Positions 18,539-26,889 of a DNA stretch of 64,000 bases are shown here, piece after piece. Below the pieces are notes generated by a model. It saw only the letters and a program-made list of their open reading frames with translations, was not told the origin of the DNA and made no database searches. Both the position numbers and the translations under genes were made by a program. Each line of letters opens with the position of its first letter. Position 1 is the first letter of the stretch. The DNA comes from JAXLXE01 sp046328115 (lineage in GTDB: Bacteria > Chloroflexota > UBA6077 > JACCZL01), in NCBI GenBank assembly GCA_046328115.1, contig JAXLXE010000001.1:1860001-1924000 (forward strand), given 5' to 3'.

Positions 18539-18544
18539 TATAAT
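18539..18544 (+). promoter_or_regulatory. candidate plsY promoter -10 box
   Basis: A perfect TATAAT lies in the short divergent region between gpsA (start 18516) and plsY (start 18618), giving a leader of about 65 nt for plsY. The -35 position is not well matched. Transcription from here reads away from gpsA. Confidence 0.5.
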
Positions 18545-18617
18545 GCGGTCCGTTTCGTGGGCTACGGGCGCGTTCCGTTCGCGTGGTACCGGCGGACGCG
18601 CCAGAGGGAGGACGCTC

Positions 18618-19250
18618 ATGCAGTGGCCAGCCACGCTCGCACTGGTGGGGATTCTGGGCTACCTGCTGGGCTCGATCCCCACAGGCGCCATCGTGGGGCG
18701 CGCGCGCGGTGTTGACCTGCGCGCGGTAGGCAGCGGCAGCACTGGTGCCACCAACGCGCTCCGGTCGTTGGGCTGGCCGGCCGCGCTCGCCGTCTTTGCG
18801 GGGGACATTGCCAAGGGCTCGCTGGCCGTGCTGGTGGCGCGGCTGATCGCCGGCGAAGACGCGTGGGCCAGCGTGATCGCGGCCTCCACCGCGGTGGTGG
18901 GTCATGGCTACTCCCCGTGGATCGGTTGGCGCGGCGGCAAAGGCGTGGCGACGGCCATAGGGGGCCTGATCGTGATTTCGCCCACCGCGTTCATCGCGGC
19001 GTTCGTTGCCGGGTTCATCCTCATCGCCGTGACGAGGTACGTCTCGCTTGGCAGCATCGTGGGCACGGTGCTCGCGGGAATGATCGTCCTGGCCCTCAGC
19101 GGGCCCCAGTCCCTGGCATACGTGGCGTACGCCGTGTGCCTGCCCACGTTCATCCTCATCAGCCATCGGACCAACATCGCGCGGCTGCTCAACGGAACGG
19201 AGCGTAAACTGGGCGAGCGTCTGGCGGCGCCGGCCAGTCCGGGCGCCTGA
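18618..19250 (+). CDS. plsY: Acyl-phosphate glycerol-3-phosphate acyltransferase
   Basis: PlsY is an integral membrane enzyme that transfers an acyl group from acyl-phosphate to glycerol-3-phosphate, the first step of phospholipid synthesis. Motifs are LGSIPTGAIVGR, VGSGSTGATNALRSLGW, GHGYSPWIGWRGGKGVAT and a later NIARLLNGTERK, within several hydrophobic segments. ATG 18618 is chosen over an upstream ATG at 18543 because it removes a charged extension, sits after GAGGGAGG at 18604-18611 and gives the normal length of about 210 residues. Its neighbour gpsA supplies the acceptor. Confidence 0.95.
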   Translation: MQWPATLALVGILGYLLGSIPTGAIVGRARGVDLRAVGSGSTGATNALRSLGWPAALAVFAGDIAKGSLAVLVARLIAGEDAWASVIAASTAVVGHGYSPWIGWRGGKGVATAIGGLIVISPTAFIAAFVAGFILIAVTRYVSLGSIVGTVLAGMIVLALSGPQSLAYVAYAVCLPTFILISHRTNIARLLNGTERKLGERLAAPASPGA

Positions 19251-19285
19251 GGCCGGCTCCGGGAACAGCTCCAGCAAGCGCCGTC

Positions 19286-19753
19286 TTAGCCGCCGAGGCG
19301 CCCCAGCAGACTGACCATCTCCATCGCGGCCATGGCCGCCTCTGAGCCCTTGTTACCCGCCTTGATGCCGGCCCGGTTCATAGCCTGCTCCACGGTGTCC
19401 GTGGTCAGCACGCCAAAGATGCACGGGACCCCGGTGTCCAGCGACACGCGGGCAATGCCGGACGTCGCGGCGCTGGTCACGTGATCGTAATGGTCCGTTT
19501 CGCCACGGATCACCGCGCCCAGGCAGATCACCGCGGAGTAGCGGCCCGTGCCCGCCAGGTGGCGAGCCACCAGTGGGATCTCGAAGGACCCCGGCACCCA
19601 CGCCACGTCCACGCTAGCATCAGCCACGCCAGAGCGCCTCAGCGTCTCGCGCGCGCCGGCTACCAGGAGCTCCGTAATCGCGGAGTTGAACCGGGCCGCC
19701 ACGATTGCGTAGCGGCCATCCGGGGCAACAACATCGCCAACAAACTCAGCCAT
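19286..19753 (-). CDS. ribH: 6,7-dimethyl-8-ribityllumazine synthase
   Basis: RibH condenses 5-amino-6-ribitylaminouracil with dihydroxybutanone phosphate to form lumazine. Signatures are RYAIVAARFNSAITELL, DVAWVPGSFEIPLVA, VICLGAVIRGETDHYDHV and VPCIFGVLTTDTVEQAMNRA, with the catalytic His in DHYDHV. AGNKGSEAAMAAMEM follows. The 155-residue length is typical of the icosahedral type. It is the last gene of the four-gene rib operon, 14 nt after ribBA. Confidence 0.97.
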   Translation of the reverse strand: MAEFVGDVVAPDGRYAIVAARFNSAITELLVAGARETLRRSGVADASVDVAWVPGSFEIPLVARHLAGTGRYSAVICLGAVIRGETDHYDHVTSAATSGIARVSLDTGVPCIFGVLTTDTVEQAMNRAGIKAGNKGSEAAMAAMEMVSLLGRLGG

Positions 19754-19767
19754 GTGCGCGACCCCGC

Positions 19768-21030
19768 CTACATCCCGAGCAGGTGGCCCAGCTTGGCCTG
19801 CTTCGTGGCGAGATACTCCCGGTTGATCTCGTTTGGATCCACCACGATAGGCACCCGCTCAACTACCTCCAGGCCAAATCCGTGGAGGCCAGCGCGTTTG
19901 CCAGGATTGTTCGTGAGCAGCCGAATCTTCGTCAGACCCAGATCACCCAGGATCTGGGCGCCAATGCCGTAGTCGCGCATGTCCGGGGGGAAGCCCAGAT
20001 GGATATTGGCCTCAACCGTATCCATCCCCTCCTCCTCTTGGAGGCGGTACGCCTGGAGCTTCTTCACAATGCCAATGCCGCGGCCTTCCTGATGGCGCAT
20101 GTACACCACCACGCCGCGCCCCTCGCGCTCGATCATCTGCATGGCGAGGTGGAGCTGCCCGCCGCAATCACACCGCCGAGATCCAAAGACATCGCCGGTG
20201 AGGCACTCTGAATGCATACGCACCAGCGGTGGTGACCCAACGCGTAAGTCTCCCTTGATCAGCGCCAGGTGGTGCTGCTGCGTGGCCACGGATTCATACG
20301 CGTAGCACTGGAAATCGCCATAGTCGGTCGGGACGTGGGCCTCAGCCACACGGCGCACCAGGCGCTCCGTCTTCCGACGATACTCCACGAGCTGCGCCAC
20401 CGTGAAGATGTTGATGCGATGCTCGCGGGCGAAGGCCACCAGGTCCTTCATCCGGGCCATGGTGCCATCGTTGTTCATCACCTCGCAGATCACCGCGGAC
20501 GGCGTGAGCCCAGCCAGCCGCGCCAGATCAACGGAGGCCTCGGTGTGGCCCGCACGCCGCAGCACGCCGCCCTCCGCGTAGCGGAGTGGAAACAGGTGCC
20601 CCGGACGCACGATGTCATCGGGTCGAGACGTCGGGTCAATGAGTGCCTTCACCGTCAGGTAGCGGTCTCGGGCCGAGATCCCTGTGGACACGCCGTGGCG
20701 AGCATCCACTGAGACGGTGAAGGCCGTCTCCTGACTCGGCGTGGCGCGCTCCACCATGAGGGGTATCTGCAGCTCGTCTAGCCGGGCTCCCAGCATGGGC
20801 ATGCAAATCAGCCCACGCCCATACAGCGCCATGAAGTTGATGGCATCCGGCGTGGCGAACTCCGCGGCTATGGCCAGATCGCCCTCGTTCTCGCGATCCT
20901 CGTCATCGACGATCAGCACCATCTTGCCCGCGCGATAGTCCGCAATCGCGGCGGGGATGTCGCAGAAGGGGCGGTCCTGGACGCCGTCCTTCACGGTGTG
21001 CTCTCCCCCGCTACCGTTGGTGCTGGTCAC
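19768..21030 (-). CDS. ribBA: Bifunctional 3,4-dihydroxy-2-butanone-4-phosphate synthase / GTP cyclohydrolase II
   Basis: A 420-residue fusion that supplies both precursors of riboflavin. The N-terminal DHBP synthase part has MVLIVDDEDRENEGDLAIAA, GLICMP, the RHGVSTGISARDR loop and AGHTEASVDLARLAG. The C-terminal GTP cyclohydrolase II part begins near residue 210 with RMHSECLTGDVFGSRRCDCG, holding the zinc cysteines, then RHQEGRGIG and LLTNNPGKRAGLHGFGLEV. The second domain's Tyr/Arg region (DMRDYGIGAQIL) is intact, so both activities are expected. It overlaps ribE by 4 nt and precedes ribH. Confidence 0.97.
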   Translation of the reverse strand: MTSTNGSGGEHTVKDGVQDRPFCDIPAAIADYRAGKMVLIVDDEDRENEGDLAIAAEFATPDAINFMALYGRGLICMPMLGARLDELQIPLMVERATPSQETAFTVSVDARHGVSTGISARDRYLTVKALIDPTSRPDDIVRPGHLFPLRYAEGGVLRRAGHTEASVDLARLAGLTPSAVICEVMNNDGTMARMKDLVAFAREHRINIFTVAQLVEYRRKTERLVRRVAEAHVPTDYGDFQCYAYESVATQQHHLALIKGDLRVGSPPLVRMHSECLTGDVFGSRRCDCGGQLHLAMQMIEREGRGVVVYMRHQEGRGIGIVKKLQAYRLQEEEGMDTVEANIHLGFPPDMRDYGIGAQILGDLGLTKIRLLTNNPGKRAGLHGFGLEVVERVPIVVDPNEINREYLATKQAKLGHLLGM

Positions 21031-21638
21031 CCCGTGCCTCCAGTGCCACCGCGTGCCTCCAGTAAGGACTCCACGTACTTGGCGACCACATCAACTTCCA
21101 GATTGACGCTTGCGCCGATCGCCTTGTGGGGAAGAGAGATCTTCTCCTGAGTGTAGGCCACCAGGGCTACGCCCAGAAGGTCTGCCGCGCACTCTGTGAT
21201 TGTGAGGCTCACCCCATCAATGGAAATGTACCCCTTTACGACAGCGTAGCGCATCAAGGACTCTGGCACCCTGATCCAGATCCGCAGCGAGTCGCCATCC
21301 TCGCGGCGCTCCGCCACGCGCCCCACACCGTCCACGTGCCCCTGAACGTAGTGGCCGCCAAAGCGTCCGCTCGCGGCAAGGGAACGCTCCAGATTGACCG
21401 CGTCGCCAGTCTGCCGCTCGCCGAGGTTGGTCCGGCTGAGGGTCTCTGGCGAGAGCCCCACGGTGAATCCTTCTGGATCCAGCGCTGTCGCCGTCAGGCA
21501 CACGCCATCCACGCAGACGCTGTCTCCGAGATTCAGACCTTCTCGCGCAATCCGTGACGCGATGGACAGGGAGGTGCTGTCTCCCACCGTCTTGAGAGCG
21601 CGCACGGTCCCTAGCTCTTCAACGATGCCGGTGAACAT
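21027..21638 (-). CDS. ribE: Riboflavin synthase, alpha chain
   Basis: This enzyme dismutates two lumazine molecules to riboflavin and the ribitylaminouracil precursor. It has two lumazine-binding barrel repeats. The first begins MFTGIVEELGTVRAL and has GDSVCVDGVCLTAT. The second begins near residue 97 with GHYVQGHVDGVGRVAER and has YISIDGVSLTI. Length (203 residues) is normal. Its first 28 nt overlap the 3' end of ribD and its last 4 nt overlap ribBA, so translation in the operon is probably coupled. The same gene is also named ribC in some organisms. Confidence 0.96.
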   Translation of the reverse strand: MFTGIVEELGTVRALKTVGDSTSLSIASRIAREGLNLGDSVCVDGVCLTATALDPEGFTVGLSPETLSRTNLGERQTGDAVNLERSLAASGRFGGHYVQGHVDGVGRVAERREDGDSLRIWIRVPESLMRYAVVKGYISIDGVSLTITECAADLLGVALVAYTQEKISLPHKAIGASVNLEVDVVAKYVESLLEARGGTGGTG

Positions 21639-22441
21639 GCTTCAGTGTATCGTACGATCATCACGTCAGCGCCGAGGCGCCGAACTTCGACCCCGGCATC
21701 GGGCCCTGCACCCGGAACGGGCACGCCAGGACCGCCGATCTGGAGCTCCACCGTCCGATCAAGGAGCCCAACCGCGCGGAGCTGCGCAAGCCCGGCCGCG
21801 TCGCAGTGTACTGCCACCGTCGTGACATCGGCCCGCGCCAGCGACCCCAGCGTGGGATCATCTCGCAGCAGACTCGGCACATCAGGCATCACTCGGTCCT
21901 GGCCGGCCAGCAGCAAGTCCAACGCGTCGCGCGCTTCTGGCCCCATGGCGGGCACATTGTCGGCCTCGCCCGAACCAACTGACCGCCACGCGTACACCGC
22001 CGTGACAAAGGGCCGGCCGCGCAACGCCCAGCTTACGTACCCCTCGATCAAATGGCGCGCCTCGCACGCACGGTCCCCAACGCGAACGCCAATCCCGGCC
22101 GCGCGCAATGCCGACACGCCCGCGCCGTTGACCCACGGGCTCGGGTCCAGCGTGGCAGCCTCAACTGAAGCAACGCCGGCGGCGATCAACGCATCCGTAC
22201 AGGGTGGCGTCCGCCCCTGGTGCGCGCACGGCTCGAGCGTCACGTAGACGGAAGCCCCACGTGCCGCCACGCCCGCCTGCTTGAGCGCCACGATCTCAGC
22301 GTGATCGTGGCCGGCCGGCTGGGTAGCCCCCTCACCCACGATGGTGCCCCGGCGCACGATGACCGCGCCCACCGGGGGGTTAGGGCTGCTCTTGCCAACA
22401 ACGCTTGCCGCGAGAGTCAGCGCTCGCGCCATGAAATCCAT
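21611..22441 (-). CDS. ribD: RibD-type deaminase with truncated, probably defective reductase domain
   Basis: The N-terminal domain (about residues 1-145) is a complete pyrimidine deaminase: NPPVGAVIVRRG, the zinc-ligand HAEIVAL, and LEPCAHQGRTPPCTDALI with the two zinc cysteines. It should deaminate the diaminopyrimidine after GTP cyclohydrolase II. The C-terminal part is only about 130 residues, where the RibD reductase domain is about 215. It keeps fragments such as GRPFVTAVYAW and GPEARDALDLLLAGQDRVM with LLRDDPTLG, but lacks the LxSLDG substrate motif and most of the middle of the fold. It leads a tight rib operon and overlaps ribE by 28 nt. The deaminase call is firm; reductase activity is doubtful. 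Confidence 0.88.
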   Translation of the reverse strand: MDFMARALTLAASVVGKSSPNPPVGAVIVRRGTIVGEGATQPAGHDHAEIVALKQAGVAARGASVYVTLEPCAHQGRTPPCTDALIAAGVASVEAATLDPSPWVNGAGVSALRAAGIGVRVGDRACEARHLIEGYVSWALRGRPFVTAVYAWRSVGSGEADNVPAMGPEARDALDLLLAGQDRVMPDVPSLLRDDPTLGSLARADVTTVAVHCDAAGLAQLRAVGLLDRTVELQIGGPGVPVPGAGPDAGVEVRRLGADVMIVRYTEACSPASLKS

Positions 22442-22456
22442 CGTACCCGGATCCTA

Positions 22457-22469
22457 CCGGTTCAACCGG
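22457..22469. promoter_or_regulatory. 13-bp palindrome in the ribD / peptidase divergent region
   Basis: CCGGTT-C-AACCGG lies 15 nt upstream of the ribD start and between divergent genes. Its symmetry suits an operator, but no matching regulator is in view. I found no FMN riboswitch core in the region between the divergent starts. Confidence 0.3.
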
Positions 22470-22631
22470 ATGGCGTCCAGACGCGCGCCCGACACGCAAT
22501 CCAGGACCGCCCTACGAAGCACGCCGGACGCCGTAGTAGAATCGCCAAAGGCTGGAGACGCCGCGGATGTGGGCGGGCCACTACGCCCTGGAACAGCGCG
22601 GCAACACGTCGCGAGAAAGACCGGAGTACAC

Positions 22632-23855
22632 GTGGCCTACAGGGCAGGACGGGGGGTGGGTGCAACCGCGCGGCGCGAGCCAGGCGGCGGCGCCGGCATT
22701 GCGCTCCTCTTCTTGCTGGTCCCGCTGGTCATCCTGGTGGGCCTGGCATGGGTGACCGGACTTCTCGATTACGGGATCTGGTGGGCCACCAATGACCGTC
22801 CGCCCGTGGTTCGTCTCGCGGCACCAGCAGACACCGTCCGTGGCGCGATTAACGTTCCCATCGAAGTTGACCCGGCAGATCGCAGCGACGTCGTGGACGT
22901 CACCATCGATGGCCGACCGGCTCAGGCCGTAGCCCGCAACGTCGCGATTGACACCGCCACCCTCGCTGATGGAGAGCACCGGCTCAGCCTGACCGTGCGA
23001 GATCAGTCTTGGCGGCGAAACCAGGTGGTCGCTGCCACAAACATCAGGTCGGACAACACCCCGCCGCGCATCGCCATCGAGACCCGGCCGGAGCGGTTCA
23101 CCAGCGGACACGCGCTGTTTCTGAGGATCAGGAGCGATGAGCCAGCAACGGTGCAGGCCAGATTGGGTGACGCACCATTGGAGCTACAGCCCGGAGATGG
23201 CTTTGGCTGGGCCGTGCTGGCGTTTCCGCCTGACGCCACGCCGCGTTCCGTGAGCCTCACGATTGGTGCCGCCGATCGCGTGGGCAATCGGTCCGAACAG
23301 CGCAGCGAGCTCGCTCTCACAGCCGGTGCGTTCGGGGCCGATCACGTTGAGGCACCACCCGCTCTGCTCCCGTTGCTAGGCCCAGAGGTGCGAGCGGCGG
23401 AAGATCAGAAGCTGGCACCCACGTACGCGAAGATCTCCCAGCCGCGACTGTGGGACGGGCGCTTCGTCCAACCCACCCAGGGCGAGATCATCACCGACTT
23501 CGGAATGCAGCGCTCCTACAACGGCGGCCCCGTGGCGGGCCACCACGCGGGTGTTGACATCGCGGCCCCCGCCGGCCGTCCCGTGCTCGCCGCCAACCGG
23601 GGCCGCGTAGCACTGATCGAGAAAGTTCAGCTACGCGGCAACGTCCTGGTGATCGATCACGGCATGGGTATCTACACCACGTACGCCCATCTCCAGTCCA
23701 TAGACGTACAGCCGGGCCAGACGGTGGAGAAAGGCCAGCCCGTCGCCAAGGTCGGCAGCACCGGCCTATCCACCGGACCGCATCTGCACTGGGAGCTCTG
23801 GGTCAACGGAGCGAACGTTGATCCGCTGGACTGGACGAAGCTCGACATCCCGTAG
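22632..23855 (+). CDS. Membrane-anchored M23-family peptidase with Ig-like repeats
   Basis: A probable cell-wall endopeptidase. An N-terminal membrane segment (about residues 23-45) is followed by two Ig-like domains (PPVVRLAAPADTVRGAI and PPRIAIETRPERFTSG onward). The LytM/M23 domain (about residues 290-407) has ITDFGMQRSYNGGPVAGHHAGVD with the first zinc His and Asp. Its later motif GPHLHWELWVNG provides the HxH. GTG 22632 is chosen because it has GGAG at 22623-22626 and starts shortly before the membrane segment. Earlier in-frame codons would add an implausible extension over the ribD promoter. A TAGAAT near 22537-22542 may be its -10. Confidence 0.9.
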   Translation: MAYRAGRGVGATARREPGGGAGIALLFLLVPLVILVGLAWVTGLLDYGIWWATNDRPPVVRLAAPADTVRGAINVPIEVDPADRSDVVDVTIDGRPAQAVARNVAIDTATLADGEHRLSLTVRDQSWRRNQVVAATNIRSDNTPPRIAIETRPERFTSGHALFLRIRSDEPATVQARLGDAPLELQPGDGFGWAVLAFPPDATPRSVSLTIGAADRVGNRSEQRSELALTAGAFGADHVEAPPALLPLLGPEVRAAEDQKLAPTYAKISQPRLWDGRFVQPTQGEIITDFGMQRSYNGGPVAGHHAGVDIAAPAGRPVLAANRGRVALIEKVQLRGNVLVIDHGMGIYTTYAHLQSIDVQPGQTVEKGQPVAKVGSTGLSTGPHLHWELWVNGANVDPLDWTKLDIP

Positions 23856-23870
23856 GCGTAGGGAATGCGA

Positions 23871-23898
23871 CAGGGCGGATGCTTGCGCATCCGCCCTG
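23871..23898. terminator. hairpin between convergent peptidase and tadG-like genes
   Basis: CAGGGCGGATGC and GCATCCGCCCTG form a perfect 12-bp stem around TTGC. It sits between two convergent genes, 15 nt after the peptidase stop, and could end transcription from both sides. There is no T run, so it may be a Rho-type or blocking hairpin rather than a classic intrinsic terminator. Confidence 0.6.
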
Positions 23899-23929
23899 CA
23901 CGTTGAGACGAGATGGTCTCCGGGGCTGA

Positions 23930-25537
23930 CTACTCCGTCAGCTTGCCTCTTGCTATAGCTCCGGCGATGACCTTGAAGAGCTGGGGTAGGTCATCCGTCT
24001 TCGAGATCGGGAAATAGTGGTCGCACGTACCACTCGTCGACGAGGAGACGTTTCGAAGCACGGAATCGATGCCGCTTGGCGCGGGCGACGTGGTGGGCCA
24101 CGTGGCGCCAGGGCACTTATACGGTGTTCCCGCGTTCACGATGTTGCTGGCGCAGTCGGTGTTGCCAGGATCCATGGTCGGGGTGCAGAGGAAGCCGACC
24201 ACGTAGATCTCCACGTCGTCCTCCGTGCCCGACACATTGTCAGGACCCTTCTTGAGGCGCGCCGCGAGCCCCTGAACCTCGTTGTCGTAGCTGCTGTTGG
24301 TGGCGGAGCCCGTTGTCGGCGTGCCGGATGTGTTTAGGTACGTGAACGGGATCGCGGTGGCGGCCGGACTGCTCGGAAGGTTCGTGGCGTTGTTGATGCC
24401 GTCAGTCATCATGACCAGGATCTTCTTGGCCATACCTACCGTCGCCGCGTCGTTGCGGCCACCCTGGGCCGTGCTCCAGGCGTGGTATGTGGGCGAGCCA
24501 CCCGTCACCGTGCAGGCGCCCGAGACGGTGGAGCACCCGCTGATCACCTTCATGGCGTTGGGCAATCGCGTTCCCGTCCCGCCAAACGCCTGGACCGATC
24601 CACCGCTGCTGTTACGCACGCCCGTGGGCACTGCCGTTGCCGACTGAGTGCCGGTCACCGCGGGAAGCGGGGGGCCGTCCCTGTAATTCAGCGGGCAGCC
24701 GTGGCCCGTGTTGAATCCGGTGAACGTCGGGCACGTCCCGGCGCCTGAGTTGTCGGCGATCTTGACGAGCGTATCCTTGCTGAACGAAAGGCTTTGCAGG
24801 ACGCCCGAGTGTTCACCGCACGGCGTGGTGTACTCGCCGTTCCATTCGTCCACGACGAGGTCGCTGTTCTTCTTGAACCACGTGCACGTTGTGCCCTGGA
24901 ACCAGGCCATGCCGACCTTCGGTCCGTACGGCAGCGATGCGCTGGGGCTCATCTGGTTCACAAAGTCCTTGGCGGCTTGACGAAGCTCAACCATACCGTT
25001 CACGGTGCCGTAGACCGTGTTCATGCTATTGGTGGTGTCTACCACCAGCATCACGTCCACCAGGCCACCAGCGGCCACCGCCTTGGACTGCGCGTTGACG
25101 TTGAAATTGTTGATGCCGATCACTTTCCAGAAAAGCGAGGGGGTAGTCTTCGTCACTTGCACCGTGATCTGATCGCAGGTGGTGGTACACGAGGAGTTCG
25201 TGGTCGTGTTCCAGTACGAGATGGCGACCGCGGTGCCCCCGCCGTTTGTGTACCCGTGGTTTGTGAGATACGTCGTCGCGGTGCTCGTGGCCTGCGTGGT
25301 GCCAGGCGACGCTCCCGAGAACAGCGAGCGCGCTCCCGCCAGGCTGGCCGCGTCAGTGGCGTTCTTCAGCTTCTGGTTCTCGATGAGCAGCACGCCGTAG
25401 TCCACCGCGCCGCCAACCAGGCCGAACAACACCGTGATCAGCAACGCGAATTGGACCATCGCCTGGCCGGCGCGGCTAGCTCCCAACGGGCCCCGCGTTC
25501 GGCGCGTAGCGGCGGTCAGCGCTAATCCGTCTTTCAT
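23930..25537 (-). CDS. TadG-like pilus protein with von Willebrand A domain
   Basis: A 535-residue surface protein. The N-terminus has RAGQAMVQFALLITVLFGLVGGAVDYG, the TadE/TadG-type pseudopilin membrane segment. NATDAASLAGARSL, typical of Flp-pilus TadG proteins, follows. A vWA domain begins near VDVMLVVDTTNSM (about residue 165); its MIDAS reads DTTNS, with Thr for the usual first Ser. ILVMMTDGINNATN carries the later MIDAS Asp. ATG 25537 is chosen because GAGGAG precedes it; a longer frame from 25591 adds 18 polar residues. Two tadE-like genes lie upstream on the same strand. It may cap or anchor a pilus. No pilus ATPase or prepilin peptidase is in the window. Confidence 0.82.
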   Translation of the reverse strand: MKDGLALTAATRRTRGPLGASRAGQAMVQFALLITVLFGLVGGAVDYGVLLIENQKLKNATDAASLAGARSLFSGASPGTTQATSTATTYLTNHGYTNGGGTAVAISYWNTTTNSSCTTTCDQITVQVTKTTPSLFWKVIGINNFNVNAQSKAVAAGGLVDVMLVVDTTNSMNTVYGTVNGMVELRQAAKDFVNQMSPSASLPYGPKVGMAWFQGTTCTWFKKNSDLVVDEWNGEYTTPCGEHSGVLQSLSFSKDTLVKIADNSGAGTCPTFTGFNTGHGCPLNYRDGPPLPAVTGTQSATAVPTGVRNSSGGSVQAFGGTGTRLPNAMKVISGCSTVSGACTVTGGSPTYHAWSTAQGGRNDAATVGMAKKILVMMTDGINNATNLPSSPAATAIPFTYLNTSGTPTTGSATNSSYDNEVQGLAARLKKGPDNVSGTEDDVEIYVVGFLCTPTMDPGNTDCASNIVNAGTPYKCPGATWPTTSPAPSGIDSVLRNVSSSTSGTCDHYFPISKTDDLPQLFKVIAGAIARGKLTE

Positions 25538-25742
25538 ACGCTCCTCACTCCCTGATGTTTCGCGCTCAACGTCATCCCCCAGGATGAGCACCCGTGTTTC
25601 GGTAGTTCACCGCGTGCCGAATGCAAGAGCCCACGGTAGGAACCACGTAGCGAGTGCCGTTTGACCGGACAACGGAAGCCCTGGAGCGCAAGTGATGCCC
25701 CAGCGCACGAAATTGGCGGAATTGGGCGGTCTCCCGCAGCCG

Positions 25743-26201
25743 TCACGACGGCTCTACCTGCATGTACATGCTGTAGGCGGGCAGCGTGGACGGGACCGTG
25801 AACGTCCACGGTCCCCAGCCAAACGTGGATCCAAGAAACAGCTTGCTGGTGATTGAGTACGTAGACGTGACCGTCAGCATGGTCCCCGGGGTCCGCCCGG
25901 AGCACTGGCCACTCGTGAGTGAGGCACAGGACGGCGACACCGTCAGCGTCAGCGCTGACGAGGACAGGTTGGACGGCAGACGCGAGTTGATGTTCGTGGC
26001 CAGCGTCGTGTCCGTGTTGTGCGGGTGGATCGCGATCCAGCGCGTGGCATCCCGCGTGACGTTCATCACGCTCATGTAGGTCTCAAACAGCACCGCGAAC
26101 TGCACGCAGCCCAGGGCAAAACACGCCAGCACCGGCACCGTCAGCGCCCACTCCGCGAGCGCGCCGCCACGCTGCCTGCCCGAGCGCAGTTTTCTCAGCA
26201 T
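25743..26201 (-). CDS. TadE-like pseudopilin (second copy)
   Basis: A 152-residue protein with a short basic N-terminus (MLRKLRSGRQRGG) and the TadE-type helix ALAEWALTVPVLACFALG. VTRDATRWIAIH follows, then a Thr/Ser-rich extracellular domain with CASLTSGQCSGR. It shares its layout with the upstream gene, including a WIAIH or WLAVN segment and the same cysteine pair, so the two are paralogues. ATG 26201 is chosen because GGGAG just upstream overlaps the previous stop region and the spacer is only 5 nt; ATG 26216 is the alternative. It probably forms a minor pilin pair with the upstream protein. A gap of about 200 nt separates it from tadG. Confidence 0.82.
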   Translation of the reverse strand: MLRKLRSGRQRGGALAEWALTVPVLACFALGCVQFAVLFETYMSVMNVTRDATRWIAIHPHNTDTTLATNINSRLPSNLSSSALTLTVSPSCASLTSGQCSGRTPGTMLTVTSTYSITSKLFLGSTFGWGPWTFTVPSTLPAYSMYMQVEPS

Positions 26202-26206
26202 CGCCG

Positions 26207-26707
26207 TCACTCCCATAGCATGGTTACGCGGTATGCCGGCATGGTTGTGGGAAGCGTGAACTGCCAGCTCTGGTAACCAATGGTCGTCGGCAGAAACGTC
26301 ACGCGGGCCGGATTCGGCGTGATCTCCACGTAAAACGCATCGCCCTGGTTGCGTCCCGAACACACACCACTCGTCAGGCTTGCACAGGCCGGAGACACGG
26401 TCAGCGTCGTGTACCAGGAGCCAGAGCCCACCGGCAGATCCGCCGCCAGCGTGCCCACCTTGGTGGTCACCGCGCTGTCAATGGTGTTCATATTCACGGC
26501 CAGCCAACGGGCCGTGGCCCGCGTGACCTGCATGGTGCTGTAGTACTGCGCGATGATCAGCGAGATCTGCAGCATCGCCAGTAGGAACACCATGATCATG
26601 CCGATCACGATGGCGTACTCCGCCGAGGAGTTCGCCCTCTGCCGGCGGGACAAGCTGATCCGCGGCCGCCAGACCGCGCCCCTCAATAGACCCAACGCGT
26701 GGATCAC
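26207..26707 (-). CDS. TadE-like pseudopilin (first copy)
   Basis: A 166-residue protein. A basic N-terminal region (RRQRANSS) precedes AEYAIVIGMIMVFLLAMLQI, a TadE/Flp-type hydrophobic helix with the conserved Glu at its start. The outer part has VTRATARWLAVNMN and CASLTSGVCSGR, mirrored in the downstream paralogue. GTG 26707 is chosen because GGGGAGG precedes it at good spacing; a frame opening at 26884 would add an unlikely extension. It is the first gene of tadE-tadE-tadG, head-to-head with the aconitase X genes. Confidence 0.8.
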   Translation of the reverse strand: MIHALGLLRGAVWRPRISLSRRQRANSSAEYAIVIGMIMVFLLAMLQISLIIAQYYSTMQVTRATARWLAVNMNTIDSAVTTKVGTLAADLPVGSGSWYTTLTVSPACASLTSGVCSGRNQGDAFYVEITPNPARVTFLPTTIGYQSWQFTLPTTMPAYRVTMLWE

Positions 26708-26889
26708 GTATTGCACCTCCCCCGAGATGGCAAGACCATTCAAGTGAGACACCCGCCCAGGTGCTCTCGACCTGACCAACGGGACGATCACCCCCAAAGT
26801 GACGCGAAGCGCACCGAATTCGGTCAAGCGAGGCGCCACCGCGGCCGTTGGGCTACACTCGACTTCGGCATGGAGGTGGCGCACAGTTG

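Noticed and set aside
22442..22631. FMN riboswitch ahead of ribD
   Set aside because: None of the conserved RFN core sequences could be found in the short divergent region.
24794..25525. Long open frame on the plus strand opposite tadG
   Set aside because: It mirrors the codon pattern of the tadG-like gene, has an unnatural His/Arg/Gly-rich composition, and lacks a ribosome-binding site.
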